DNA of 26,375 nt from Chrysochromulina tobinii (lineage: Eukaryota; Haptophyta; Prymnesiales; Chrysochromulinaceae). The DNA lies in contig JWZX01002779.1 of the NCBI GenBank assembly GCA_001275005.1, forward strand, positions 1 through 26,375. Direction: 5' to 3'. This document shows positions 1-8,887 of the stretch, one piece after another. Position numbers and translations under genes: made by a program. The notes under the pieces were generated by a model, which was not told the origin of the DNA, searched no databases, and worked only from the letters and a program-made list of their open reading frames with translations. Positions within the stretch are counted from its first letter, which is position 1, and each line of letters opens with the position of its first letter.

Positions 1-686
1 ACCTCGACCGACGTGAGTCCCACTGAACACCACATAAGGCAGGACGCGCATGGGCCCGGCGGCGAAAGGTCCTCGACCAAGGCGGCGTTATCGCAGCACC
101 AGCTGACACAGCACCAGCAGGTGCAGCGTCGTGAGTCCGACGAGTCGAAACAGCGCGACGGGGAGCCGACGCCATCCGAGGGCGAGTCGTGCGCCGGCTT
201 GGTGAGCTCGTCTATCAAGACGAGTGGCGGCAACCGTCTGAGCAGCCGCCATCGCCAGCGGCTGCGGCGCCTTCAACTCGAGTCACTCGGCTCGAGCACT
301 GCCGCCTCCGCCTCAGCATCGGGAGGTCAGCCGTCTGGGGCGACAGTCCCCAAGGCCGAAGTCGCCGCAGAGGCGTACCCAAGGACACGGCTGCGCGCCG
401 TCGTGCTCAGGTGGATGCGCAGCTCGCGCTGGCACCGCATGCAGTACGTGTGGACCCAATCGATGTTACCACACTGATTGCCTCCACATTGATGGTTGAT
501 GGCCGCTGAGGAGATCTGATGGCCTCTTTCATCAGGTACGTGTGGACCCAATGGATGCGCACGGAGGCCGCGTCGTTTGCACGAGGCCCCGCACGGCGGT
601 TGGGGGGAATCTCGGAGTCCATCTCGGAGTCATCGAAGGCCGCGTTGCACCCACGAGGACGCACGGCGGCCGACGTGGAGGTCTAG
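1..686 (+). CDS. unknown protein, tandem copy A (5' end outside window)
   Basis: Exons 1-443 and 536-686, intron 444-535. The family is not recognised. It is the 3' part of the gene found complete at 1672-2844. The frame enters open at base 1. Unspliced, it stops at 475-477; removing the intron joins ATGCA to GTACGTG and extends the frame to TAG 684-686. The 197 visible residues are Ser/Gln/Arg-rich and have no clear domain. Compared with copy B, the coding indels are 3 bp and 12 bp, both frame-preserving, while the intron differs by 7 bp. That pattern supports both the exon model and selection on the protein. The longer frame starting at GTG 13 is only part of this exon. Confidence 0.6.
444..535 (+). 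repeat. intron of copy A with flanking direct repeat
   Basis: A 92-bp GT-AG intron. Its first 22 bases (444-465) match the first 22 bases of the next exon (536-557) with one mismatch, so the donor GT lies inside a duplicate of exon sequence. The 3' end reads CTGATGGCCTC then TTTCATCAG, close to the 3' ends of introns in unrelated genes at 15070-15087 and 20451-20468. It also carries CTGATTGCCTCC, the word that recurs in the other introns. Confidence 0.65.
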
Positions 687-1671
687 GTACACATGCAGGC
701 GAGGGTGTTATGAGGCCGGCGAGGGTCCCGATCAGGGAACCCGCCCTGTGCCGACTCCGACACGACTCCGAGCAAGCGACCGGAGGTGGCCTCTTCCGAG
801 TTGACATCGATTCGGTAGGCTTTAGGCGAACCCGACCGAACGATCCGAGAGAGTGGGGGCTGAAACGCATGCTGGGGCGCAATCAAGGCCTCCTTGTGCC
901 ACGTCGCGCGCGCGCGCACGTGCGGTCCATTTGAGCCAAATCAGACGGAGGGGCCTGCCTCTCTGGACCAGATGTCGACTGTTGACAGCGACAATCCTCT
1001 GTGGTCTGTGCCCGGCAGCTTGCTGGCCATTGAATGATTGCCCATTGGTTCATTCATCATTGGTACCGGTATAATTTTCAGGTAAATCTTCAGTGATTTT
1101 ATAACCACGCCGCACATGAAAAATGCTTACTCAATCACAAATTGTGACTCAACCGTCAACCGGGAACTCTCAACGCTGAACGCGACTTCCGCTCTTAGTA
1201 CTTACATAAGTTACAACTTAGATACGATCCCTATCGCCTAGAACGCCCGACAAATCTCTCGCTCGTCGCTCCCGGCCCGCGGTGTCTTCTAACCATCCCA
1301 ATGAACCCGACCATGCAACCATCCCGGTTAAGGGAGTAGTGTAAAGAAGACACGTTAAAACTTATAAAACTTAAAAGACCACCGAGCGGCGGGGTTCACC
1401 GCGCCCAAGGCAACGCATGAGTATTAAGCGAGTGCACTTAAGTACTCCCCACCCTTGTGCCAAAGGTCAGTTAGAGTGGTGAGCGCGGGGGGACCGCGAC
1501 GAAACTGACGCACTGACTGTGCCGCACTAAGCAAGCAAGCTAATTAGTCGAAACACACAAGTACCTAAACCAGCGCAAACGAATACCCCTGTAGCCAACG
1601 AGGTAGGAAAGGGTGGGCGGAGAGGGAGAGAGATATGCTTGCTTGCTTGCTTGCTTGCTTGCCGCACTAAA
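687..1671 (+). other. spacer between the two gene copies; probable promoter region of copy B
   Basis: About 1 kb without a credible gene. It has a CG dinucleotide run at about 905-917. The stretch 1070-1600 is AT-richer than the rest of the window and includes GGTATAATTTTC near 1067 and TTAAAACTTATAAAAC near 1354. A 10-mer GCCGCACTAA occurs at 1521-1530 and again at 1661-1670, next to GCAAGCAAGC and its reverse-complement tetranucleotide run respectively. I see no RNA gene. Confidence 0.5.
1636..1662 (+). repeat. TGCT tetranucleotide microsatellite
   Basis: Six TGCT-type units end nine bases before the ATG at 1672. The run is in frame with the gene and could be translated only from a non-ATG codon, so it is treated as 5' leader. 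A short complementary run (GCAAGCAAGC, 1531-1540) lies about 100 bases upstream, so the leader could fold on itself. Confidence 0.8.
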
Positions 1672-2844
1672 ATGTCTTCAAATTCGGCGGTGATCGTCGA
1701 CCGAAACCGGCGATCGCGGAGCCTCCGAACTGCTTTCTCTCCGCGGATGCCGGGCTTCCATGGACGACGCGAATGGAGACGGCCAGACCGTGGGGTGCGG
1801 ACCTTCTGGAGCTCCGCAGGCAGTTGGGGCGAGCAGTCGTCCTCAGCTTACATCCCCGTGCAGGCTCCCCCAGCGTACTCCATGCCGGCTTCACCGCCGC
1901 CATCACCTTTTGACCCGGGGATCGACCCGGCAGTGCTCATGCTTTCGCGTGTCGTCAGCAGCGTACAAAGTCGGGCGATGATGGGCCCCGATGCTGGGCT
2001 CACGTGCGCCGCGGCGGTCGCCGCCCTCAGTCTGCTCGAGCAGCTCGAGAGCACGCTACTCGCATCTGTGCACGCTGAGCGTCAGGACCTCTACGCCCAG
2101 ATCATTTGGCACAAGCGCAGCGCGCTCGGGATCGCTACCTCGACCGACGTGAGTCCCACTGAACACCACATAAGGCAGGACGCGCATGGGCCCGGCGGCG
2201 AAAGGTCCTCGACCAAGGCGGCGTTATCGCAGCACCAGCTGACACAGCACCAGCAGGTGCAGCGTCGTGAGTCCGACGAGTCGAAACAGCGCGACGGGGA
2301 GCCGACGCCATCCGAGGGCGAGTCGTGCGCCGGCTTGGTGAGCTCGTCTATCAAGACGAGTGGCGGCAACCGTCTGAGCAGCCGCCATCGCCAGCGGCTG
2401 CGGCGCCTTCAACTCGAGTCACTCGGCTCGAGCACTGCCGCCTCCGCCTCAGCATCGGGAGGTCAGCCGTCTGGGGCGACAGTCCCCAAGGCCGAAGTCG
2501 CCGCAGAGGCGTTCTACCCAAGGACACGGTTGCGCGCCGTCGTGCTCAGGTGGATGCGCCGAGCGCGCTGGCACCGCATGCAGTGCGTGTGCCGGGTGGA
2601 CCCAATCGATGTTGCCACACTGATTGCCTCCACATTGATGGTTGATGGCCGCTGAGGAGATCTGATGGCCTCTTTCTTCAGGTACGTGTGGACCCAATGG
2701 ATGCGCACGGAGGCCGCGTCGTTTGCACGAGGCCCCGCACGGCGGTCGGGGGGAATCTCGGAGTCAATCTCGGAGTCCATCTCGGAGTCATCGGAGGCCG
2801 CGTTGGACCCACGAGGACGCACGGCGGCCGACGTGGAGGGCTAG
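1672..2844 (+). CDS. unknown protein, tandem copy B (complete)
   Basis: Exons 1672-2582 and 2682-2844 give 357 residues. The product is not recognised. Residues 1-50 are Arg/Ser-rich. About residues 65-95 are Pro-rich. A plausible helical stretch follows (about 85-145, with VLMLSRVVSSVQSR and AAVAALSLLEQLESTLL), then a long low-complexity Gln/Ser/Arg region. After splicing, the C-terminus contains a 4-residue repeat (ISES three times). No signal peptide or membrane segment is evident. The start is the first in-frame ATG after the TGCT microsatellite. Splicing at ATGCA/GTACGTG gives a stop at 2842-2844. Copy A preserves this frame across two indels, which is the main evidence that it is a real gene. 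Confidence 0.6.
2583..2681 (+). repeat. intron of copy B
   Basis: A 99-bp GT-AG intron, orthologous to 444-535. The duplicated exon sequence at its 5' end has been disturbed here by 7 extra bases (GTGCGTGTGCCGGG before TGGACCCAAT). The intron therefore predates the gene duplication, and its left repeat is decaying. The 3' end is CTGATGGCCTC then TTTCTTCAG. Confidence 0.65.
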
Positions 2845-4031
2845 GTACACAGGCAGACAGGTGTCGGGGTCGAGTACGCTTCGCCGAAATGGTGTACGGC
2901 CGGTCGGGCCCGATGTCATACGGTCTTACGGTCCACTCGTCGGTTGTTAAGGTTGTGGGTGTTCGTTCGGTTGCGTGCCGGTCTCGTCGTGTCTCGTGTG
3001 GACAGGCGTACAGCTACAGGTGTATCGGACAGTTAGACAGGTGTATCCTGAGGTGTATCCTAGGTGTATCCGGATCGGAGCGACGGCGCGGCGGTACTCG
3101 GTACAGCGTTCTGCGTTGCGGTACGGCGAGGTCGCGCCCCGCGGTGCGCGGGTGCCGGGGTGGCTGCCGGAGCGGGTCTTCCGGGCGCGGTTCGCGTACA
3201 CACATATCGGTCGACGTGTAGCGCGTGTTCGTGCTTCGTGTATGCGTAGCCCGCCGGTAGGAGGTAGGAGCAGGTAGTTTAAATTTTTAGGTCTACCGTC
3301 GACGTTAGTCGTTACCGTGGAGCGTGGTGAGGCGACGACGAGACAGGTCGCACGTCCGCCGACCACGGTCCACGCGTACCCGTACGCGTGGTACGACCGG
3401 ACGCCACGCGGAACGAGTCGGCTTCTTTCGCGTTTCGGTCACAACCATGGCGATTAGGATGACCGATTTTTTCGGACAGCCAGACCTCACCGGTCAGCGG
3501 AACCGAACCGCTGAACCGAACGCCGGCGCCTCCGCCAGACCATGACCGATGACAAGGCCGCCTGGCCGCCCCTGGCCAGCCATACCTCCCTGGCTGTCTG
3601 TGTCTCGTGCGCTCTACTGTACCCACACCACCGCAGCCTATCTGCGAGCACGCCCCCGCCCTGATGCATGCCCCATTCCCCGCGCCATAGTCCCACTGAA
3701 GACGCTCCTTGAGCTCCGCCGCCTCGGGCGCCTCGGCCCGGCGCCTCCGGGCTGCTGTCACATCCCCCCCACTTCCCCACTTCCCCCACGCAGCCAATAG
3801 CGCGGGGAGCGCATCCGTGCCCCCGCGACGGCGCGTCGTGCTGACCCGCTTTCACGCGTCGCGCCGAGAGCTCGACCGGTGAGATCCATCGATCTGCAAT
3901 CGATCTCAATCGATCTCAGCCGCTTTCACGCGTCGCGCCGAGAGCTCGACCGGTGAGATCCATCGATCTGCGATCGATCTCGATCGATCTGCGATCGATC
4001 TCAATCGATCTGCGATCGATCTCAATCGATC
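2845..4031. other. repeat-rich intergenic region, no gene supported
   Basis: Open frames exist on both strands (for example 3312-3797 minus) but they overlap one another, lack ATG starts or recognisable domains, and look like GC-rich chance frames. The region holds AGGTGTATCC-type short repeats at 3036-3072 and, at its right end, a duplicated block and a GATCGATCT array. Copy B's 3' end lies on its left and the kinesin-like gene's 3' end on its right, so it is a spacer between converging genes. Confidence 0.6.
3846..3971. repeat. 52-bp direct repeat, period 74
   Basis: Bases 3846-3897 recur at 3920-3971 (CCGCTTTCACGCGTCGCGCC and onward) with one visible difference. Each copy runs into a stretch of GATCGATCT units. 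Confidence 0.9.
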
Positions 4032-4043
4032 TCAATCGATCTG
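3889..4043. repeat. ATCGATCT minisatellite reaching the kinesin stop codon
   Basis: Short palindromic units alternate as ATCGATCTGCG, ATCGATCTCA and ATCGATCTC. The array runs into the 3' end of the minus-strand kinesin-like gene. Its stop TGA (4032-4034) and last two codons (Ile, Asp) lie inside repeat units. Confidence 0.9.
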
Positions 4044-5897
4044 CTGCCGATTGAGAGGGCGCATGCCGCCGCGCGTGTTGCCTCCGCCGGTGGGCTGCGC
4101 GGGCACGCCCGAGTCGACAACGCGCTGCACCTCGGCCTTGAACGCGGCGAGCTCTGGCTGCGTCGCGCCAAAGGCGGCCTCAAGGATCGAGAGCGAGTGC
4201 GCAAAGAGCGCCGCCGCTTCCGCTTGCTGCCCGTCCTCAGAAAAGGTGAGCGCGAGCGTTGCGAGCTCGCGCGCCGCGCCGGGCAGCACGGCGCGCGCCT
4301 TGGTCGAATTCTCCTCGTGGAGAGAGAGCTCCGCCTCGGCGGTCTCGACGTAGCTCTGGAGAGAGCGCAGCCGCATGCCGATCGCCTGCACGTCCTCTGC
4401 GTGCTGCTGCCGCTGCTGCGCGAACTCGCGCCCGCCTTTGACGGAACTCATCTCGGACTGGAGCTCTGCCATGATAGCGGTGCGCTCGGCGCGGAGCGAG
4501 TACATGCGCTGCGCGTGCTCCTGCCGCAGCATCTCGAGCTGGTTCTGCAGCTGCGACTCCTTGGATGCGAAAGTGCGCGCCTCCCACTGCGTCTGCGCGA
4601 GCGCCTGCGCGAGCTGCTTAATCTCGACCTCCTGCCTCATCACCTCCTCGAGCTGTGGACGCAATTGACGAAGCACTTTGCCCTCGAGCTCATGAAGAGC
4701 TTCCTGCTTGGCGTCGCGCTGCGCCATGAGCTGAGAGGCAAGGGCCTGGTAGTCGACCGACGCCGATGCCTTCGTGCGCGTCACCGCAGCGATCGCGAGC
4801 TGGCCGAAAGCGAGCGCCTGCTGCGTGAGGGCCAGCTTGCGCTTCGAAGGGTGCACGCACACGAGGATGGTGGTTACGCCCTCGGGCGAGGCGCCGGGGC
4901 CGCCGAGCGCGGGCGCGAGGATCGTGGTCAGTGTCGACTCGTGCACCGGCGGCGTCGCCTTCTTCGAGCGCGAGAGGGCTTCGAGGCACTTGCCTGCTGC
5001 CTCAATCGAGTTTGCGAGTGGCTCGTTCGCGGCCTCCTCCCCCGGCGCGCCACGCATGGCGTCGATGGAGGCGAGCGAGCCGAAGATGACGACGCCCGCG
5101 TCGACGCGCAACAGGATGAGTGAGTGCGAGCCCTCGCGCGGCAGCGCCTCCGTGCGCGCGGAGTCCGCCTTCGACAAGATTCGCATCACCTCCTCCTTGG
5201 TCGTCGCCTTCGTCCATTTCGCGTCTTGGCAGATAGCCGCGTGGCCGCTCTGCTCGACGTCGTCGAGGGCGCCCGGATGGATGTTGAGCTCGGTGCAGCC
5301 GATCAGGTCGTGCACCGTCTGGTCGGGCGTGAGCAGCAGATACGCCACATGCACGTCCGCGCCCGTCGATTTCTGCGCCTTGTAATCATCCTCACGCAGC
5401 ATCGAGGCGGCGAGCAAGGAGGTCACGCGCGGCGAGGGCGCGACGAGCGAGGCGGAGCCCTGGAAGATGAGGGCGAGCGCACGCAGCAGAATGCCCTCCT
5501 GCCCGGGCCGCTCGCAACGCAGCGAAAAGTCCTTGCCGGAGCCGCTCGCGCCGAAGCACAGCACGCATCCCACGTTGCCGTTGATCGCCGCCTGCACCGG
5601 CTGCATGCCAACGATGTCGAAGACCTCGGCCTGGCCGACGTGCATCTCGAGCACCTCATCGAAGGCGTACTGGCGCGGCACCAGGTCGCCCATCTCGGCC
5701 TCGTCCTGCTCGCCGAGCGTCCACACGAGCCGGTTGCCGCGGTCGCACTGTAGCGCCTGGTTGTCCTGGCCCTCCTCCTCTGTGAGTGCCGGTCGGATGC
5801 GCAGGATCGCGTTCGCGCGCTCGCCCTGCGTGGCGGCGGCGCCGCCGGCGCCTGGCGAGGCGGCGAGCGGAGCGCGCGCCTTGGGCTTTGGCGCCAT
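4032..5897 (-). CDS. kinesin-like protein with degenerate nucleotide site, coiled coil and a KLC-type TPR
   Basis: One exon, 621 residues, ATG at 5897. Residues 28-375 follow the kinesin motor fold: strand 1 as AILRIRP (30-36), P-loop 116-123, relay-helix region 294-309, PPVHESTLTTILAPALGG (316-333) and the final strand/helix ILVCVHPSKRKLALTQQALAF. Key catalytic residues are missing. The P-loop reads GASGSGKD, with Asp where Thr/Ser binds magnesium. Switch I is reduced to REGSH. Switch II is IFGSLASID instead of a DLAGSE-type sequence. Residues 383-530 are a long coiled coil. Residues 555-592 (AEAAALFAHSLSILEAAFG and on) resemble one kinesin-light-chain-type TPR. It is probably a microtubule-associated protein that cannot hydrolyse ATP normally. 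The family call is firm; the lost activity is inference. Confidence 0.85.
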   Translation of the reverse strand: MAPKPKARAPLAASPGAGGAAATQGERANAILRIRPALTEEEGQDNQALQCDRGNRLVWTLGEQDEAEMGDLVPRQYAFDEVLEMHVGQAEVFDIVGMQPVQAAINGNVGCVLCFGASGSGKDFSLRCERPGQEGILLRALALIFQGSASLVAPSPRVTSLLAASMLREDDYKAQKSTGADVHVAYLLLTPDQTVHDLIGCTELNIHPGALDDVEQSGHAAICQDAKWTKATTKEEVMRILSKADSARTEALPREGSHSLILLRVDAGVVIFGSLASIDAMRGAPGEEAANEPLANSIEAAGKCLEALSRSKKATPPVHESTLTTILAPALGGPGASPEGVTTILVCVHPSKRKLALTQQALAFGQLAIAAVTRTKASASVDYQALASQLMAQRDAKQEALHELEGKVLRQLRPQLEEVMRQEVEIKQLAQALAQTQWEARTFASKESQLQNQLEMLRQEHAQRMYSLRAERTAIMAELQSEMSSVKGGREFAQQRQQHAEDVQAIGMRLRSLQSYVETAEAELSLHEENSTKARAVLPGAARELATLALTFSEDGQQAEAAALFAHSLSILEAAFGATQPELAAFKAEVQRVVDSGVPAQPTGGGNTRGGMRPLNRQQID

Positions 5898-6136
5898 GCT
5901 TCGGCAAGTGAGCAGTCAGGAGCCGATAGGACTTCGAGAGCCGCTTCCAAATCATCGAATCCACCGGAAGGAGAGCCCAATACGGCGCGAAACTTGACAT
6001 AGACTTTCATTTGTATGCAGACACGCTGCCCCCTCTGGCTCTGCAAGCCAAGGCGCTGAAAACCTCGAGGAGAGGATTGGGTGAATGATGACTGACTGAC
6101 TGGGTCGCTCTTCAGTTCAAAGTGGGGTGGGTCGCG

Positions 6137-7607
6137 TCACAGCTCATCCCGCACACCCTCTTCCGACCTTCGACCCTTTTCTGGTGTGTCCCTCAAGGTC
6201 CAGATGGTGCTCCCTACATCGCCGCCCCGCGTGTCGTCCTGCTCGTTCGACACGGCGAGGTACGTGACGCCGCCAATGGAGAAGCCAAGAAAGTCCGTGG
6301 CACCGAGGGTGGGCAGCTTTTGAAGGAGAGTCAGCATGGGGGTGCCCTCCTCCGCCAAGGGGTTGAATGCGTAGACCACACTGTCGCGCCTGTACATATT
6401 GGCCTGCCGATCGCCGAGGTTTGCCACGGCCAAAAAGTGAGACTTGCCATCGGCCGACGAGAAGAACTCGGCCGCGTGCGCGCCATCAGTGGCGACCTGT
6501 GGGGAAGGGGTAGGCGCCGTGGTGAGCACTTGCATGCCGGGCGAGGAGGAGGTCGGCCGCGTGCGCGCGCGCGCGCCATCGATGGCGACCTACCTTCTGC
6601 CGACTGACGAGACGTCCGTTTGGGAACAGTCCGACCCACTCGAAGAGTTCCGAATCTTGCTTGGTGCTGCGCTCGTCCTTATCGTTCGAGTAGAAGGCGA
6701 AGTGCCTGCCGTGAACGCTGACGACCTCGACATCGTGGGCCCCGACTGTGGCGACCTCACTGTGCTTCTCGAAGGCTGAGCCCGCGTCGTTCAGGGCGAA
6801 GATGGTCGAACGTGTGCGCCACCCCGTTTGCCGGGTCACGTAGCTTGCGGCGAGCATCAGCAGCTTCTGCCCCCTATCGGCAGTTGGCACTCGCATGTGC
6901 GCGATCGCCCCACAGCCTGGCGCGGGCACGCGTTGCCATAGCTGGAAGCGCTCTTCGTCCAACGCATACAGCGCCGCTATGCCCAAGTTGAACTCGGCAA
7001 AGGCCAGCATCGGCCGGCCGCCGACGTCCATCGCCTCCACTCCGCCGCCACCGTCGCACTTGACCCGCTGCAGCTCCGTGAAGCGGCGTGCAGCTGTATC
7101 CCAGCGGAGGATGACGGCATCCCCCCCGTAATAGTTGGGCACGGCCAGGTAGTGCCGGCCGCCACTCTCGAGGTGCGCGACCCCGTGTGCACCTGTCGTG
7201 CGAAAGCGCTGCACCTCGGTCAGCTGCAATTGAACTCCGTCGGTAGTCGCCGTGTACACGGCCGAATCCGTGGTCATGCTGGGCTGACGGCCAGGAGCAG
7301 ACGTGAAGAAGTTGGCCACGGCGAGAAAGTCAACGCCGTCGATCACAAAGTGCTCCCATCCCGCTGCGCCTCTGGTCTGAACGGTCGCCGCCTCGAAGAA
7401 AAGCATTTCTGCAGCCTGTGCTTGTGTGGAGGCGCTCATCAGCGCGAGTGTGAGCAATCTGCACTGCGCCTTGTGGCTTCCCCAGTGCTGCCGTTGACAC
7501 TCGCGGTCGCAATACCAGACGCTCTTACATTGCCCACAGCGCGACTTCGCCATGTTGGGTGAGTTGCAGTGGGCACAAGTACGACACTCCATGGCCGTGC
7601 CCGACAT
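6137..7607 (-). CDS. MYND zinc finger plus seven EAR/EPTP repeats
   Basis: Exons 7607-6594 and 6496-6137, 457 residues. An N-terminal MYND finger has all eight ligands: C11, C14, C24, C27, C33, C37, H45, C49. Seven EAR/EPTP-type repeats of about 45-60 residues follow, each with a pattern like GAxxxxxFxxxGxxFLAVAN then a W/Y-rich strand and LxQxx. They start near 75, 136, 183, 228, 286, 339 and 401. Seven repeats is the count that closes the beta-propeller of LGI/TSPEAR proteins. There is no signal peptide, so a cytosolic or nuclear protein-interaction role is more likely than secretion. The frame opens at a TTG (7688), but the first ATG is at 7607; the next, at 7592, would also keep the finger. 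Confidence 0.8.
6497..6593 (-). repeat. intron of the MYND gene with exon-derived 5' end
   Basis: A 97-bp phase-0 intron exactly between EAR repeats 5 and 6 (AAG/GTAGGT ... CCCCACAG/GTCGCC). The first 40 or so intron bases (GTCGCCATCGATGGCGCGC ... CACGCGGCCGA) are a near copy of the start of the next exon (GTCGCCACTGATGGCGCGC ...). Plus-strand 6514-6537 matches 20945-20968, inside a sulfatase intron, at 23 of 24 positions. Confidence 0.75.
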
Positions 7608-7720
7608 GACGCTCCATCCTCGGTCGTGCCTACGGTCGACTCTGCCCAGGAAAGCCTTTCTTAACTTTAAAACGCCTGCACGCAGCAAACTTCACGAGAA
7701 CTTGACGCAACTTGAGAGAC
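7608..7720. promoter_or_regulatory. compact divergent promoter
   Basis: Only 113 bp separate the start codons of the MYND/EAR gene (minus) and the U-box gene (plus), so this stretch must hold both leaders and probably a shared bidirectional promoter. TTAACTTTAAAAC lies near 7660. No standard motif is certain. Confidence 0.45.
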
Positions 7721-8572
7721 ATGGCCGCCTACCAACCCCTATCCGAAGCCCCCAGCACCCAGGCCTCGAGTCCAATAGCCTCGAGCATATTTTCTGGGCT
7801 CATCTTCGACGTCGACGACGCGCCCATGCTCCAGCGGCGCGACCTCGTGATGAACGGCTGCCTAGTGCAGATCGCGCTCTCGCTCGTTCTACTTACCAAC
7901 TGGCGGCGCTCGCCCACGCTGCTCGTCCTGCAACCCTTCTTCCTCGCCGCGGGGTTTCTCGGCTGGTATGGCGCGAAGCACTGCAAGAGCAACTACGTCG
8001 CCGCGCACTTCATAGGCTCCGCGGGGCTCGCGCTCGTTTTCCTCCTCTTCATTCTCGCTGAGACCTTCCTCAAGCACACACAGAATCAGACGCACGCGAA
8101 CGCCGACCTCTACTTCCTCTTCCTCAACGCTCCCATGGATCTCTACCTCGTCTTCACCTCGTCCGCCTCTGTCGTGCTCTTCCTCTCACTGCGCCAGCTC
8201 AAGGCCCAGCTCTCCCAGCGGCGTGAGCAGATGCGTGAGCAGTTCGAGGCGCGCACGCGCGGCGAGGGCTACCCAGGCGGGGTGGCACCCGCGGGCCTCG
8301 CGGGTGTGCAGCTCTCGAGCGCGGGCGCCGCTGCCGAGGTGCGCCGCTTGGCGCTCAAGAACGACCTGCGCTGTCCGATCACCCTCGCGGTGATGCAAGA
8401 TCCGGTGATTGCGGGCGACGGTCACTCGTACGAGCGGGCCGCGATCGAGCATTGGCTGCGCACTCATCGGACCTCGCCGCTCACGGGGTGCATCATGCCA
8501 AACAGCACGCTGCTGCCGAACCATAGGCTGCGCATGCTGATCCAGGATCTCGAGGCCGATCCTACTTTGTGA
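7721..8572 (+). CDS. membrane-anchored U-box E3 ubiquitin ligase
   Basis: One exon, 283 residues, ATG at 7721 (an upstream in-frame TTG at 7712 is ignored). Four hydrophobic segments lie at about 42-60, 66-84, 92-116 and 139-157. A basic, Gln-rich linker (158-182) and a disordered stretch follow. A U-box fills residues 214-277: LRCPITLAVMQDPVIAGDGH, SYERAAIEHWL, TSPLTG and LLPNHRLRMLI are all diagnostic. U-box proteins recruit an E2 and transfer ubiquitin without zinc. The four-TM anchor places this one on a membrane, with the U-box presumably cytosolic. Substrates are unknown. It shares its promoter region with the MYND/EAR gene. Confidence 0.88.
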   Translation: MAAYQPLSEAPSTQASSPIASSIFSGLIFDVDDAPMLQRRDLVMNGCLVQIALSLVLLTNWRRSPTLLVLQPFFLAAGFLGWYGAKHCKSNYVAAHFIGSAGLALVFLLFILAETFLKHTQNQTHANADLYFLFLNAPMDLYLVFTSSASVVLFLSLRQLKAQLSQRREQMREQFEARTRGEGYPGGVAPAGLAGVQLSSAGAAAEVRRLALKNDLRCPITLAVMQDPVIAGDGHSYERAAIEHWLRTHRTSPLTGCIMPNSTLLPNHRLRMLIQDLEADPTL

Positions 8573-8887
8573 GCGAGATCATCTCGTGTAGAGAAGAGAT
8601 AGCGTGACCGAGACGTGTAGACTCTTTCATCTCAGAGTTCTCTCTTACTAGCCAGCAGCGATAGTGTAGTGTTTCTGCGCGGTTGCGAACAGGCAGGGAG
8701 TGGAGCATTATCGAGACCTTCGAGCGGAGTGTTTCTCGAGTCATGGTATGACATTTGAACCCGCAACCTGCAATAAGTGCAACCCCCGCTCGACGGCAAC
8801 GGCGCAAGGTTAAGCAAGAGCAAGCTCACGGGGCCTTATCACGGGGCCTATAGACGCTACTATAACAGGGGGGTTTCGTCACTAGGG
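8573..8887. other. intergenic, nothing recognised
   Basis: 315 bp between the 3' ends of two converging genes. There is no convincing reading frame, RNA gene or repeat. It must hold both 3' UTRs. Confidence 0.5.

Larger units (their letters stand above)
1..698 (+). repeat. direct segmental repeat, first copy (partner 2137-2856)
   Basis: Bases 1-698 match 2137-2856 with few substitutions. The copy here lacks 3 bp (TTC near 376), 7 bp in the intron and one 12-bp unit of ATCTCGGAGTCA. Similarity ends about 12 bases beyond the stop codon, and the flanks after 698 and 2856 are unrelated. The left edge cannot be seen because the window starts inside the repeat. Confidence 0.9.

Noticed and set aside
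687-1671. tRNA or other structured RNA in the AT-richer spacer
   Set aside because: I could not find a cloverleaf, A/B boxes or a clear hairpin beyond the complementary tetranucleotide runs.
1-2856. Reading the duplicated block as a transposon
   Set aside because: No terminal inverted or long terminal repeats, no transposase or reverse transcriptase motif, and the duplication ends just after a stop codon; a tandem gene duplication explains it.
3312-3797. 161-codon minus-strand open frame in the repeat-rich spacer
   Set aside because: No plausible start, low complexity, overlapping frames on both strands and no motif.
4197-5123. 308-codon plus-strand open frame over the kinesin-like gene
   Set aside because: It is antisense to a well supported motor-domain gene, has Arg/Leu-rich composition typical of the antisense of GC-rich coding DNA, and shows no domain.
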